DNA of 64,000 bases, taken from contig MNCI01034266.1 in NCBI GenBank assembly GCA_015680685.1, positions 466,261-530,260 of the forward strand, given 5' to 3'. Each line of letters starts with the position of its first letter. The first letter of the stretch is position 1. Source of the stretch: Gnetum montanum (lineage: Eukaryota > Streptophyta > Gnetopsida > Gnetales > Gnetaceae). Below, in pieces: positions 11,334-21,598 of the stretch. The translations under genes and the position numbers were made by a program. The notes under the pieces were generated by a model. The model was given only the letters and a program-made list of their open reading frames with translations. It made no database searches and had not been told where the DNA came from.

Positions 11334-11860
11334 ATGGAAGGAGCAATCAACACCATACATACTTGGTCAAGGATACTAATTTTCTTTATCAATTGTTGTA
11401 TCAAATTTCGGTATCACATCTACCATAAAGGTAAATCCTTCATTCCATTCATTTTATTTAGAAATAAAAGTGTCTACACTTGCAAGTATAATTGTGATTA
11501 TGATATTTATTTTGAAGAAAGGTATGAAATGTTGTCATGAAATTCTTTCTTTCCAAAATTTGTGTATTGAAACAAAATACTCTTTATATGGCAAGCAAAT
11601 GAAAATTAAAGTTTTGGATGATGAATGCTCTTATCTAAAAAAAAAAAAAAACTTAGGCCTTAGAGTTGATATTAAAAAAATAACAACTATCATTGAGCAG
11701 ATGAGCAAGAAATTTTTGGAGAAGATCAAAGATCAAAAGTAGATCTTATCTAGGTTTGGTAGAACTTCTAAACCAAAAACTTTAAAATGGTTCTTTTGTG
11801 GAAAATATGGCTATATTCAGGCTTGTTGCTATCTTACTCTTTGTCTTTGCGAAAGTAGCC
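11334..11860 (+). pseudogene. copia gag remnant
   Basis: Only scraps of a Ty1/copia gag are seen. After the ATG at 11334 a 'TNFLYQLLYQ' block recalls the capsid N-terminus. Most of the capsid is missing, and the zinc-knuckle region 'WFFCGKYGYIQACC' (about 11786-11827) has lost its first cysteine and its histidine. Stops and a poly(A) run at 11638-11651 break the frame. The element therefore suffered a large internal gag deletion as well as point decay. Confidence 0.6.
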
Positions 11861-11873
11861 TAGAATAGAAATT

Positions 11874-12215
11874 ATGAAAGTTTGGAAAAGAAAAGAAAGA
11901 AAGCTTAAAAAGAACTTGATGGCTCAAATTTTTGTCTCCGATGATAAGACTAGCATGTGGTACATTGATAGTGGGTGTTCAAGACACATGAAAGATAACA
12001 AATCCTATTTCATCCACTTCATAGAACAAAATTATGAAATAGTCATGTTTGGAGATGATATGGGAGCACCTATAATAGGTATTGGTACCACACAAGGTAA
12101 AGGTAAAGGATTACCAACTATTAACAAAGTTCTTTTTGTTGATGGATTAAAGCATAATCTTCTCAATGTTAGCCAACTTTGTAATTCAAATTTCAATGTT
12201 ACATTTTCTAAATAA
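11874..12215 (+). pseudogene. copia aspartic protease
   Basis: The frame of 113 codons has the copia protease signature 'WYIDSGCSRHM', with the catalytic D-S-G intact at about 11960-11985. Further on are 'IGIGTTQGKGKG' and 'LKHNLLNVSQLC', the conserved end of this domain. In life it would cleave the Gag-Pol polyprotein inside virus-like particles. It ends at a stop and is separated from the integrase frame, so it is not functional as it stands. Confidence 0.9.
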
Positions 12216-12251
12216 ATATGTAGAATACAAGATTTATCTACTAAAAATGTT

Positions 12252-13140
12252 GTGAGAGAAGGAACTAGAAAAGGAAATGTGTATACCACTATTTTTGGAA
12301 ATTTTCCTAATTTTGAATCCAAGTTCTTAGTGAGTTGTATAGATGATACATGTCTTTGGCATATAAAGTTGGGCCACATAAATAAGGAAATTCTTCAAAC
12401 CTTAGTATCAAAGGAAATGGTCCACAATCTCCCCAAGCTTAAATATTTCAATCTAAATACATGTGAAGCTTGCTAGAAAGGGAAACAAACAAGGGTAATA
12501 TTTGGTAAGAAAAATTGTATTTCTATTGTTTGTCCCTTAGATCTGCTTCATATGGATGTGGTTGGTCCAATTCAAACACTTAGCTTGGGAAAGAAAGGAT
12601 ATTTTTTAACTATTGTTGATGATCATTCTCGTTTTACTTGGGTTACATTTTTATATCATAAAGATAAGGCATTTGATCATTCTATGAGAATTAGCAATCA
12701 GATCTAGAAAGAAAAAGGATATGGCATTAAAGTTATCAAAATAAAAAATGCAGGTAAATTCAAAAATGCAAAGTTTGAATAGTTTTTTTTTTCAAATGAA
12801 TGGTATTCTACATCAATTATCTATTGCAAGAACTCCTCAAAAAAATGGGATAGTTGAATGAAGAAAAAAAATCTTAAATAAGATGGAAAGAACCATATTA
12901 AATGGTTGAAGTTTTCCTCATTACTTTTGGGTCAAAGCCATCAAGACTATTCACTATATATCCAAAAGAGTTTTGGTAAGAAGATTCACTTCTAAAACTC
13001 CTTACGAATTGTGGACAAGTAGAAAACCATTAGTAGCTTATTTTCATGTTTTTGGTTCAAAATATTATATTCTAAATGATAAAGATAACTTAAGAAATTT
13101 TGATTCACAAATTGATGAAGGCATTTTTTAAGGATATTTG
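12252..13140 (+). pseudogene. copia integrase with GAG-pre-integrase zinc domain
   Basis: The H-H-C-C domain is visible as 'LWHIKLGHINKEIL' (about 12354-12395) and 'CEAC' (12465-12476). The core follows with 'LLHMDVVGPI' (first catalytic Asp, about 12545) and 'FLTIVDDHSRFTW' (about 12605). The second catalytic Asp block is mutated (reads like KNAGKF near 12750). 'GIVE' at about 12850 keeps the catalytic Glu. 'FHVFGSKYYILNDKDNLRNFD' (about 13043-13105) is the copia C-terminal landmark. Several in-frame stops fit C-to-T or G-to-A changes, such as the TAG after CEAC. Confidence 0.88.
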
Positions 13141-14450
13141 CTAGTTATTAGGACTTATAGAGTGTTTAACAAAAGAATGAACACTGTAGAAGAAACCATA
13201 AATATCAAAATAGATGATCATGACATTACATCTCCTCAACCTAATGATGAAGTTGTTCCCATTCAAAAATTTTCTAGCTCCACTCAAGTGCAAGTTGACA
13301 AAATTTTAAAACCTGAAAGTGATCATGATGAAGAGCAAGATGATAAACTTCATGAGATATTTCCCTCTCAATCAAAAATGCCTAGGCCTAGTAAAACTCA
13401 CTCTCTTAATGATGTTATTGGGAAAGTTCAAGATGGTGTTCGTACTAGAAGTAAAATCAAAGAGATTTGTGCTTTTTTTGTGTACCTCTCCCAACTTGAA
13501 TCTAAAAACTTTAAGGAAGATAAAGGAGAAGAAGGATGGATTTATCGTATGCAAGATGAACTCACTCAATTTGCTAGAAATGATGTATGGGAATTGACAC
13601 CTAGGCTAGATTATAAACCTATTATTAGAACAAAATGGGTATTTAGAAACAAGATTGATGAAAATGAGAACATCATTAAAAATAAGGCTAGATTGGTTGC
13701 CAAATGATACAACCAATAGGAAGGGATTGACTTTGATGAAACCTTTACTATTGTTGCTAGGCTGAAATCTATTAGACTTCTTTTAGCCTACACTAGCATC
13801 AAAAACATCAAGCTTTATCAAATGGATGTTAAAAGTCCTTTCTTGAATGGAACCATTTAAGAAGAAGTCTACATTGAACAACCCAAAGGATTTGTGTATT
13901 CCATCAAGCTTGATCATTTTTACAAGCTCAAGAAAGCTCTTTATGATCTTAAACAAGCTCTAAGAGCTTGGTATGAAAGACTTTCACAATGCCTTACATC
14001 AAATTTTTTTGAAAGAGGTAAAGTTGATGTTACTCTATTTCTTAAAAGAGAAGGCAAAGATCTTCTAATAGTTCAAATTTATGTTGATGATATTGTTGTG
14101 CCACTAATGAAATTATTTGCAAGAAATTTTCTAATCTCATGTAGTCTAAATTTGAAATGAGCATGATGGAAGAACTCAAGAACTTCTTTGGATTTCAAAT
14201 CTATCAAATAGTTGATGGAACCTTCATCTACCAAACAAAATACTTGAAATGTCCCTTTTTCAAATATAACTTAGTATATGTTAAAGTTAAAAATACTCAT
14301 ATGGTTGCAAATTCCAAACTCATCAAAGATGATCAAGGTAAGTGTGTTGATCTCAAACTCTATAGAGTTATGATAGGTATTCTTCTTTATTTAACTCCTA
14401 GTAGATCAGATATAGCTTTAAGTGTAGGAATGTATGTCAGATATTGAAAA
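13138..14450 (+). pseudogene. copia reverse transcriptase
   Basis: The frame starts with the linker 'YRVFNKRMNTVEET', typical of SIRE/Maximus-like copia elements, then an acidic spacer. The RT begins near 13530 with 'MQDELTQFARNDVWEL' and 'KWVFRNKIDENENI'. Next are 'LYQMDVKSPFLNGT' (about 13816-13858, first catalytic Asp), 'LKKALYDLKQALRAWYERL' (about 13930-13985) and the YVDD catalytic box at 14080-14091, with both aspartates kept. At least five stops interrupt it, e.g. TGA and TAG around 13705-13720 and TAA at 13858. Confidence 0.92.
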
Positions 14451-15015
14451 GCTCAAAAGAAATCTCATTACAAATTTGTTATATGTAATTTCCATTATTT
14501 GAAAGGTACTACTAACTAGGGTCTTTGATATCCAAAGTATTCTACACTTGATCTTGCTAGATATTGTGATGTAGACTAGGCAAGTTGTTTTAATGATCAC
14601 AAAAGCATGAGTGAAAACTGTTTCTTTTTAGGAAGAAGTCTTGTTTCTTGGAATACCAAGAAGCAAACTTCTATGGCTCTCTCAACAATAGAAGTTGAAT
14701 ATATATTTGTCAGTGCTATGTTGAATTAATTTAGATGAAAGAAACTTTCAGAGATTTAGGAATAAAAGAGAACTCAACACCTATTTAATGTGACAATAAG
14801 AGTGTCATCAATATGATAAAAAATTCCATTCAACATTCTTATATGAAGAATATTGAGATTTTCCATCACTTATATGAGAACATACTCAATGTGGACATGC
14901 AAGGCTAGAGTTTATTGGAATGAAAAGTTAACTAGGTAATGCTTTTAGCAAACCTCTAAACGAATGAAAATTGGCTTCTCTATGCAAAGATATGGGGATA
15001 GGACCTTATCTTGTT
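14451..15015 (+). pseudogene. copia RNase H and pol C-terminus
   Basis: Translated blocks 'YCDVD' (about 14563), 'CFFLGRSLVSWNTKKQ' (about 14620-14665) and 'MALSTIEVEY' (about 14672-14700) are those of copia RNase H. 'CDNKSVINM' (about 14790) is the last conserved block. Tryptophan codons in the family pattern read TAG or TGA here (e.g. 14518-14529 and 14575-14580), as G-to-A transitions would produce. The coding remnant ends near 15015; the gypsy element begins at about 15066. Confidence 0.88.
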
Positions 15016-16030
15016 AAGTAAATCTTTCTATTATTTCTATTAATGTATATGAATGTGTGTGTATGTGTTGGTGTCAGAAATCCTAGTTACTTGAATGAGA
15101 AATCGAAAGATCTGAGTGTTGAAATAGTTTTAACCTTGAGTCCCAATGGCCTTTGCAAAATGGGACTCAGGGTGCCCTAGATGATCTTGTTGATTACGTA
15201 GGGGCTTATAGAACATAAAATGAAAATGGTTTTGGGATCATAAACATGACTAGAAACATAGATAGAAATGGCCTACTAGAAACGTAAATAGAAAATGGCC
15301 TACTAAGAATGGAAATCAAAATGAAATTATAGTTACAGAAATAAACATGGAAATAGAAATGGAATCCAAAATTTGAACAATGTAAAAGAAAAAATTTTAA
15401 AAAAATATAAAGGAGGTTAATTTCAAAGTGTATAGGATTGTGCCAAGTGCACAAGAAGCTACTGGTTGAAGCTTGAAGTCTATTGGAGAAGACTACCTCC
15501 ACATTCTAGTTTCTTCCCAACGTCGATCTACTACAACTTTTCATCAATTTCCACCAAATTGGCTATGTGAAATGGAATTGGCATTGCATGTTTGGGGCAA
15601 TGGAAACTACATGGAAGTCTCTATGCCTAGCATAGTCCCATTTTATGCCACCAAATGACACTCCTAGGTGAGGATGTAATGGTTGCAATGGATTTTGATG
15701 CTTGCCTATGAGATGGAAATGGAATAGGATCAATACTTTTAGTGGCAATGACAACTATGTGGGGTTATTTACACCCAATGTAGTGCCAGTTTCTACTACT
15801 AGAAATGTAGGTGGATTGTAAACAAATTTAATGGATGATGGATGTGGTTACTAGAAAATGGGGAAAGTGGTGTTTTTTGCAAATGGTTTTGAAATGCCAG
15901 GTGACAAAGTGCTTAGAGTGCTAAAATCTTGAGTAGTTGTGAATGCCAAAGAATGCCAAAAGTTGGAACTGATGTAGGTGCTACCCATCCAAACTGTTTT
16001 GGAACTTAAAAATGGTGTTAACATTGGATT

Positions 16031-16039
16031 TTTATAGGT
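16031..16039 (-). promoter_or_regulatory. TATA box of the copy I LTR
   Basis: On minus the sequence reads ACCTATAAAAATCC. The same position in the other LTR (43671-43679) also reads CCTATAAAAA. It lies about 90 bp downstream of the motif array. Confidence 0.55.
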
Positions 16040-16125
16040 CAGGGTTGCCAATTTTAGGCCTACCAATGATTTCCATTGATTACTAACAAATTAGCATTAA
16101 TTATGGATTGTAATGGCTACTATTT

Positions 16126-16300
16126 CCAATGTAGTCAACCAACTACTACCAGCATAGTTAGCTAACTACTGCCAACATAGGTAACCAACTACTGCTAGTG
16201 TAGTTAGTCAACTAGTACTCAGCATAGTCAATTAACTACTACTCAATGTAGTTAGTCAACTACTACCAGTGTAGTAGCCAACTACTGCTAGCATAGTTGG
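16126..16300. repeat. U3 array of CTACT...GTAGT/CATAGT words (lower LTR of copy I)
   Basis: About eight near-tandem units of roughly 20-25 bp, built from 'aactactgccagcatagtt' variants, occur without interruption. They lie just upstream, on minus, of the TATA box at 16031-16039. The homologous array in the other LTR is at 43755-43935. The words CATAGT, GTAGT and ACTAC recur in the array upstream of this element's antisense gene. Confidence 0.85.
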
Positions 16301-16369
16301 TATTTGTGGTAAGTCCAGAATGAACTACACCTACAAAACTCATTTGTTTATGATACATAGTGTATAGGC

Positions 16370-17251
16370 TTTTGTGACTATGTTGAAGGATTTGGAAATG
16401 GGAAACAAAAAAGTATTAAAAAATATAAAGATGAATGGAAACTAAAAAAATAATGGAACCTATTGGAAAGTTCTGGGCCTAGTGAAGATTGTAATCTGAC
16501 CATTGTTAACTTGGGATGCATGCACTAGTTGTTGGAGAAATAGCCATCTCAATGATGCCAATGTTGCATCTCTACTTGGTCCTCGTGATGACTACACTGG
16601 CTACTATAGCTATTGTGCCTACTAAAAATGGCTTCAACGTAGTTCAGGCTATACTCCTACAAAAACTCATGAAAATGCCATTTTTAGCCATTCAAAAGGC
16701 ATTTTCAGCCTTCCCAAGCTTAGATATGGACATGGGGTACTTATTTCTAGGTGGGAAATGAGGTAATAACAACTTTTGAAGCATTGTTATTCCCAAATAG
16801 GTGACATATGAAAGATTGTAGCTTATGTACTACCTATCTTACATTCACAATGAAACTTTGCCTCAAGTTAAAAAGTGGGATTTGCAACATGAATTTTGGT
16901 GATGTTTCATTGGCCCCACTTTGTTGATATTTGGAGGATTGACTTGAGAGACATTGACAAAGAATAAAAGGCATCATTGTAGGTCCATCACCAATGTCTT
17001 TTCTCTACGCGTAATTCAGTAGTATCAAACTATGCTCAAGAGTGCTTGAAGTAAGGCCATGATGATGAAATGGTAATGAGGCCATGAAGAAATGCTCATG
17101 AGGACTAACAAATATTGGTCAAATAGTTTAGGCTATGCACTTTATGTTTAGAAGTATGGTCTCAGCAGATGTGTGTGAGAAACCAACACTTCACTTCAAG
17201 GCAATGTGCTCTTTGCCAAGGCTAATTTTGGTGTTGGCTTCCCTGTTGAGT
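16370..17251. other. 3' region of copy I without recognised coding
   Basis: Between the shared LTR block and the tandem repeat lies DNA with scattered motif words ('gactacactggc' near 16580) but no recognisable protein or second boundary. It may be the upstream part of U3 or a 3' untranslated region. Confidence 0.4.
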
Positions 17252-17458
17252 GAGCTATGTTACATTCAATAGGGTTGGAGTTTTTCCATCAAACAAGGTA
17301 TGTTACATTGAATGGACTTTGCATTTTTCCACTAAATGAGACCTGTTACATTCAAGTGGACTTGGGGCTTTTCTATTAAATGAGGTGTCTTATGCCCAAT
17401 GGACTTAGCATTTTCCCACATAATGAGATGCATTACATTCAAGTGGACTTGGGGATAG
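17252..17458 (+). repeat. tandem repeat, about 4.5 units of about 44 bp
   Basis: Units of the form 'atgttacattcaatggactt ... ccactaaatgagg' repeat from about 17252 to 17458. The last unit is cut by insertion of the cargo element at 17459, and the remainder of the array is not found after 21609. Units differ at several positions, so the array is not recent. Confidence 0.85.
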
Positions 17459-18481
17459 TGTTGGCGACCATTTGGGACGTGACTGTCAACGAGTGTCCTC
17501 GAACAAGATTTAGGTGCTTGCTGATCTCTGGCAACACCAAGGCCCAGATACCTCCAAATAAACTCAGTAGTTAATGTGAGTATGTGTGTGTGCTGTTTCA
17601 GTGTGCTGTTGTAAAAAATGAAACGATTAGGTTGTATGTAAAACTATAAATGACTTATCTTAAAGAGATTTAGCCAACTTTGCAAAGTACTATGAGTTAT
17701 TGAGAGTTCCTATTTTGTTCAATTACCTAGTCTATGCAGTCCTTATAATACCTACTTGTAACAAATAAAGTTTTGCAAAAAAATTTGAGCACAACTTTGC
17801 GAATCTACTTCTAATTTTCCCCAGAGAAGGATATAGTTCCACAAGAAAACTAGAAATAGAGCGAGATTCAATGGAAATAGAAAGAAAAGAAAAAGAAAGC
17901 AGATTTGTGTTAAGATCTCAAATGTTTAAACAAGGTAAAATGATATGAGTAAACACTTCGCAATAAAGCTATCCCAAATTCAATAACTATGAATTCTTCA
18001 AACTTCCAAGGCTCAAATAAGCAATTTCTTCAAGGCAATCCTAATATGTTACCCAAAAAATTGCTACGTACACTATCACGTACGAGACTCTATTTTGGCT
18101 AGATAATGGATGTCAACAATTGCATTCAATAGAACCTTCAAAATGCTAGACAATTTTTGATTGAAATACCATGGAGATTCACTTTAAAGATAAAAGAAGT
18201 TATTCTGGTCCTATCAAAATACCAAAGATTTTTTGAACCCTGTTGACTATTGAATCGTTCAATGGCTTGACTACATATAGAGGCTCTCTTACAACAATCT
18301 CAATAACAGTTCTTATACATTGCACAATAATAAAATTCTCTACTAAAATGCTCTTAAGGCTTTCAAACACAAGCTCTTCTATGGCAAAATTTTAATAGAA
18401 ATTTTCTAACATGCAACAAAAACAATAAGAGCAATCTAAAAATCCCAAAATTAGTTGCTGATGAGACGCGACATGCACTGT

Positions 18482-18562
18482 GCCGCGATATCACATCCCA
18501 CGCGATATCGCGTACGCAATATCGCGTCTTCTCCTGCGATATCACGTACGCGATATCGCGTC
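18482..18562. repeat. CGCGATATCGCG palindrome cluster in solo LTR U3
   Basis: Five or so overlapping copies of GCGATATCACG/CGCGATATCGCG/GCAATATCGCG, each a palindrome or nearly so, end 13 bp before the TATA box. CpG is retained, in contrast to the CpG-poor surroundings, which agrees with recent insertion. Confidence 0.9.
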
Positions 18563-18574
18563 CCGCAACCATAT

Positions 18575-18585
18575 CTATAAATAAG
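18575..18585 (+). promoter_or_regulatory. TATA box of the solo LTR
   Basis: CTATAAATAAG, 13 bp after the palindrome cluster. A transcript start would be expected roughly 30 bp downstream, near 18610. The U3-R orientation is plus. Confidence 0.75.
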
Positions 18586-18827
18586 AGGCGGCACTCCCTT
18601 CATTTCCCAATTCTGGCTAGAAGTAGCGAAGCTCTGGCAGATTGATCACTCCAGAGTTAGAATTTTTCCCATGTGCCCGCAGTAGGAGTCCTAGAGTGAA
18701 CGGCTCTTTATTCGAGCAGCTTGTAACCTGAACCCAAGTTGTGTACAGCAATAAAGACGAACTTGATTGGATAAACCTTGCAGTACATGGTTTTATTGTT
18801 GTTTATTTACTACTTTCCTAGTGTGCA

Positions 18828-19150
18828 CAAGTACAACTTGATTACGAGCATCTACGGACGTGTACGGCTAGTCAAGGAATCGGCTGCTTGTCGCAACACA
18901 TGAGTACGACTTGATTATGAGCATTGGTTGCTTGGTAACCCAGTAGCATATTCCAGGATTCTACGCTTGGTAATCCCACTGGTAGTCCAGTGTGTACGGC
19001 TAGTCAAGGAATCGGCTACTCATTGCTAGGCTAGAATGTGTGATAAGTACGACTTAGTTACGAGCAACCACGGGTGTGTATGGCTAGCTAAGGAATTAGC
19101 TGCTTATCACACTTAAGCTAAATAGGTGCCTCAGTACGACCACTTCGAGC
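18828..19150 (+). repeat. degenerate tandem units in R/U5 of the solo LTR
   Basis: A unit with 'agtacgacttgattacgagca' variants begins near 18828, 18903, 19046 and 19134. 'gtgtacggctagtcaagga' variants follow within three of these units (about 18860, 18983 and 19076). Spacing is irregular (75-145 bp). The end fragment at 1-20 carries a related word, so the repeat belongs to the LTR family and not to this copy alone. Confidence 0.7.
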
Positions 19151-20080
19151 ACTTGCGTTGCGTGTGGCAATCCCAGTAACGATTAGTGTTTGGTAAGCCA
19201 CAGTTGCATAGTTCAGGGTGTGTCCAGTACCCCCCCACAGATGCTGATGCTAGTTAATTTAGACTTAGGACAGTAGTTAGAGTTAGCTTAGTTTCTCAAC
19301 CCTTTCCTCTGATAGCATAGAAGATAAACCGAAAAATACCAAAAAAATCACATACCTCAGACTTGCTTAACCATACACCGTGACACTTACAAGCAAGCCT
19401 GGGAAGACAACGAATGATTAACCCCAAGCGTTTCTTGTGGTGTTAAGGCATTTAGTCTGCGGAGTTCGACCGAATCGTGCGTGCACGCTCGTATTCGTAT
19501 ATTTGAGTGTAGGGTTACCTCGCCACTCATCACTTGCCAAGCATGATACTATCTAAACCACTAGCTAAACAATTTAAACAAAATAAAAAATAAACATAAC
19601 TCACAGGACTATGACAAAGAGGCTAAAATGTTGTCTTTAACAAGTCATCTTACAAGCAATCTTTCACAATGTCTTCTTTTCCAATGCTCTTCCCTTAGCC
19701 ACCAAGACCCAAAGTGAGATCCCTTTCCTTCCTACCCTTGAAGCCCTTTTATAGTGTCTCATAGGTAGTTAGGTAAGTTACAAACATTTTGGGTGGTTAT
19801 AACCACCATAGAGATAAAAAAGCTGCAATTGACAAGTGTCCCATTTAGTTGCCAAGTGGTCACCATAGAGATAAAAAAGTTGTAGTTGACAAGTGGCCTT
19901 TGTAGTGGTTACAACATTATAGAAAATTAGTTATAACTACCATAGGAGGTTATGAATTCTATAAGAAGTTATTATCACTATAAAAATGCAAAATTCACTT
20001 GTTATATATATATATATATTATAGAGTTATTAGGATATATTAGGCAGTTATATCGTTGGCCCCTAACTTGATGCTTACAC

Positions 20081-20081
20081 N
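20081..20081. other. single ambiguous base (N)
   Basis: The only N in the window lies between the shared part of element A and its cargo. It may be a simple uncalled base or a closed assembly gap. This affects how far the junction between shared DNA and cargo can be trusted. Confidence 0.95.
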
Positions 20082-20372
20082 CTTGGAACATCGTGAAGAC
20101 CGTGGTGAACCTCATAATGCATTCAATGGCCAGCTCCCTTTGCTGCACTAGCATGGACAACTGTAGTGTATGCCACCAGTCCTCCAGAAAATTTTGGGTG
20201 TGCCTACGACACAGAGCCACAAGCTCTTTTAGCTTTCATGTGTGCAAGACGTGTGAGTGCTGCACCTTGTTCAACATCCATCCTATGCATCGCGGATAAT
20301 CCTCATCCATGTCGTTACCATCGAGATGCGCTCCGTGTTTTCTTGGACATTGTTGCTGCTACCATTGCTAGG

Positions 20373-20553
20373 GTTTCTGAAGGTGTGATAGAATGTTTCG
20401 ATGAGCAGATCGCAGTTGTAGACATTGAAGCCCTGCTCCATTCCACAGGCATCCAGTGTCTTGGTTGAACGATATGTACAGAATCCCCGACACAGTCGCA
20501 CAGGAAGAAGGCAAGGACAACAACGATGAAGATGATAGGTTCGTTTGTTGCAA
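20373..20553 (-). pseudogene. ATG18: captured fragment of an ATG18-like (PROPPIN, WD-repeat autophagy) gene
   Basis: On minus a serine-rich N-terminal stretch leads to 'LYISFNQDTG' (about 20481-20452). After a one-base frameshift near 20450, 'ACGMEQGFNVYNCD' and 'ETFYHTFRN' follow, to 20373. Plant ATG18 proteins have this order near their N-terminus: LSFNQD.GCFA.GT..GF.IYNCDPF.E.FRR. ATG18 binds phosphoinositides during autophagosome formation, but this fragment covers only about the first blade, lacks the FRRG lipid-binding motif and is frameshifted. It lies within element A and has no counterpart in element B, hence cargo. A random match is unlikely given three ordered blocks. Confidence 0.65.
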
Positions 20554-21598
20554 TTTCTTCGTTTCATGACTTTGATCTTCTGGACCATGAGCTTGAGTTT
20601 CCTTCTATGCCAATTCTGATTCTTCTGCCACTACCACCACCATTGCCGCCATGGGCACCAAAGAAGCTTCTTGTGCTTTAGAATTTTTTTGGAATTCCGT
20701 TTTAGCTTTTCACCTCTGCATATTTATATCACACAAAATGTTTCCCACTACACCTTGTTGACCCCAAAATATCATTCAGATTCACCCCAGTGACTTTGAA
20801 TCTGAAACCAAGAGGGAAGCCATCCACCACCAGGAGTTTGACAGAGAAAAATAATGATCAAATTTGGGAAGAATCAGGCACTTTCTTCAAGTATTTGGAT
20901 GATCCTTTTTTATTCCTCATGACTATGATCCAAACAAGATTGCTGCCATGTACAGGAAATGCCCATTTATGTTTCTTTGGTGTTTGTTGTAGATTTGCTT
21001 CACTTTTGGTCACTTGTTTTACCTGCGCTACCTGGACAGACTTTGTGGATGCTCTAATTCCATGTTTAAGATGATTGTTCCTTCAGTGGATCTATCTCTA
21101 AGTAAGGATGCTCAACATCAATGGAGCCCTTCTTCAGTAGCTGATGGATGGCCATATTTTCATGTCTATGTTTGCAAGTTTGGCATGGTTACGATGCAGA
21201 TTTGCTGATTGGTGGGTGGATTTCATAGTGAGAAATGGCCAAAGTCCAACATTTTGTTTTGTCCCAATCTCAGAAACATGAAATTGTCTTCTCTTTCTAT
21301 GGATACATTCTAGTGAGATGACTTGAGAACCACCAAATTATGATTCTTGAGCAAGTCATGAAATCAATCATTCAAAATTTGTGCTGCAATTTCTGCTCAT
21401 GACATCAAGATGGATAATTCCCTGTAAATGTAGCTACAATATCTAGCATATGCCATTCCAACTTCATGGTTAGTTAACTATTGTAGAATTCTTCATGGGA
21501 AAGAGCATAATCCTCCTTGAATAGTTTCAGTTCATTAGGATTTTGTACCTCACCATTTGCAAATAAGTCCACTTGTTCCATGAAATGGCCAAAATGTG
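20554..21598. other. remaining cargo of element A
   Basis: GC-richer DNA to about 21210, with a Ser/Pro/Gly-type coding feel on minus near 20600-20660 (codons for a Gly/Val-rich run) and open frames 20790-21074 and 21014-21208 on plus. No family was recognised. Nothing in it aligns to element B except the last about 30 bp. It may be flanking gene DNA captured together with the ATG18 fragment. Confidence 0.45.

Larger units (their letters stand above)
15066..16369 (-). mobile_element. LTR-like repeat of copy I, lower copy
   Basis: This region aligns to 39297-40212 plus 43582-43990 in the same orientation, for example 'cttatagaacataaaatg', 'tttccaccaaattggct' and 'aaagaatgccaaaagttgg'. On minus it has a motif array (16300-16126) followed by a TATA box (16039-16031, CTATAAAAATCC), as expected for U3 then R. 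It is uninterrupted where the upper copy holds the cargo element, so it shows the empty site (about 15940). The upstream LTR limit is unclear because the alignment stops at 16369/43990. Confidence 0.75.
18459..19532 (+). mobile_element. complete solo LTR, 1074 bp, nested in element A
   Basis: Begins TGATGAG and ends CTCATCA (perfect 7-bp inverted ends), flanked by GTTGC (18454-18458) and CTTGC (19533-19537), a 5-bp target duplication with one change. Element B at about 41200 shows the uninterrupted target 'attacttgccaagg'. Inside are a CpG-rich palindrome cluster (18482-18562), a TATA box CTATAAATAAG (18575-18585), AATAAA at 18750-18755, and a degenerate tandem region (about 18828-19150). No internal domain remains, so it arose by LTR-LTR recombination. 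It is the youngest insertion recognised here, since its ends and duplication are nearly perfect. Confidence 0.95.

Noticed and set aside
13319-13597. Frames 13319-13597 (+) and 13569-13372 (-)
   Set aside because: Both overlap the copia RT linker in other frames and lack motifs.
16126-16300. CRISPR-like array from regularly spaced repeats
   Set aside because: Repeats are degenerate and nearly contiguous without unique spacers, and the DNA is clearly plant nuclear; it is an LTR motif array.
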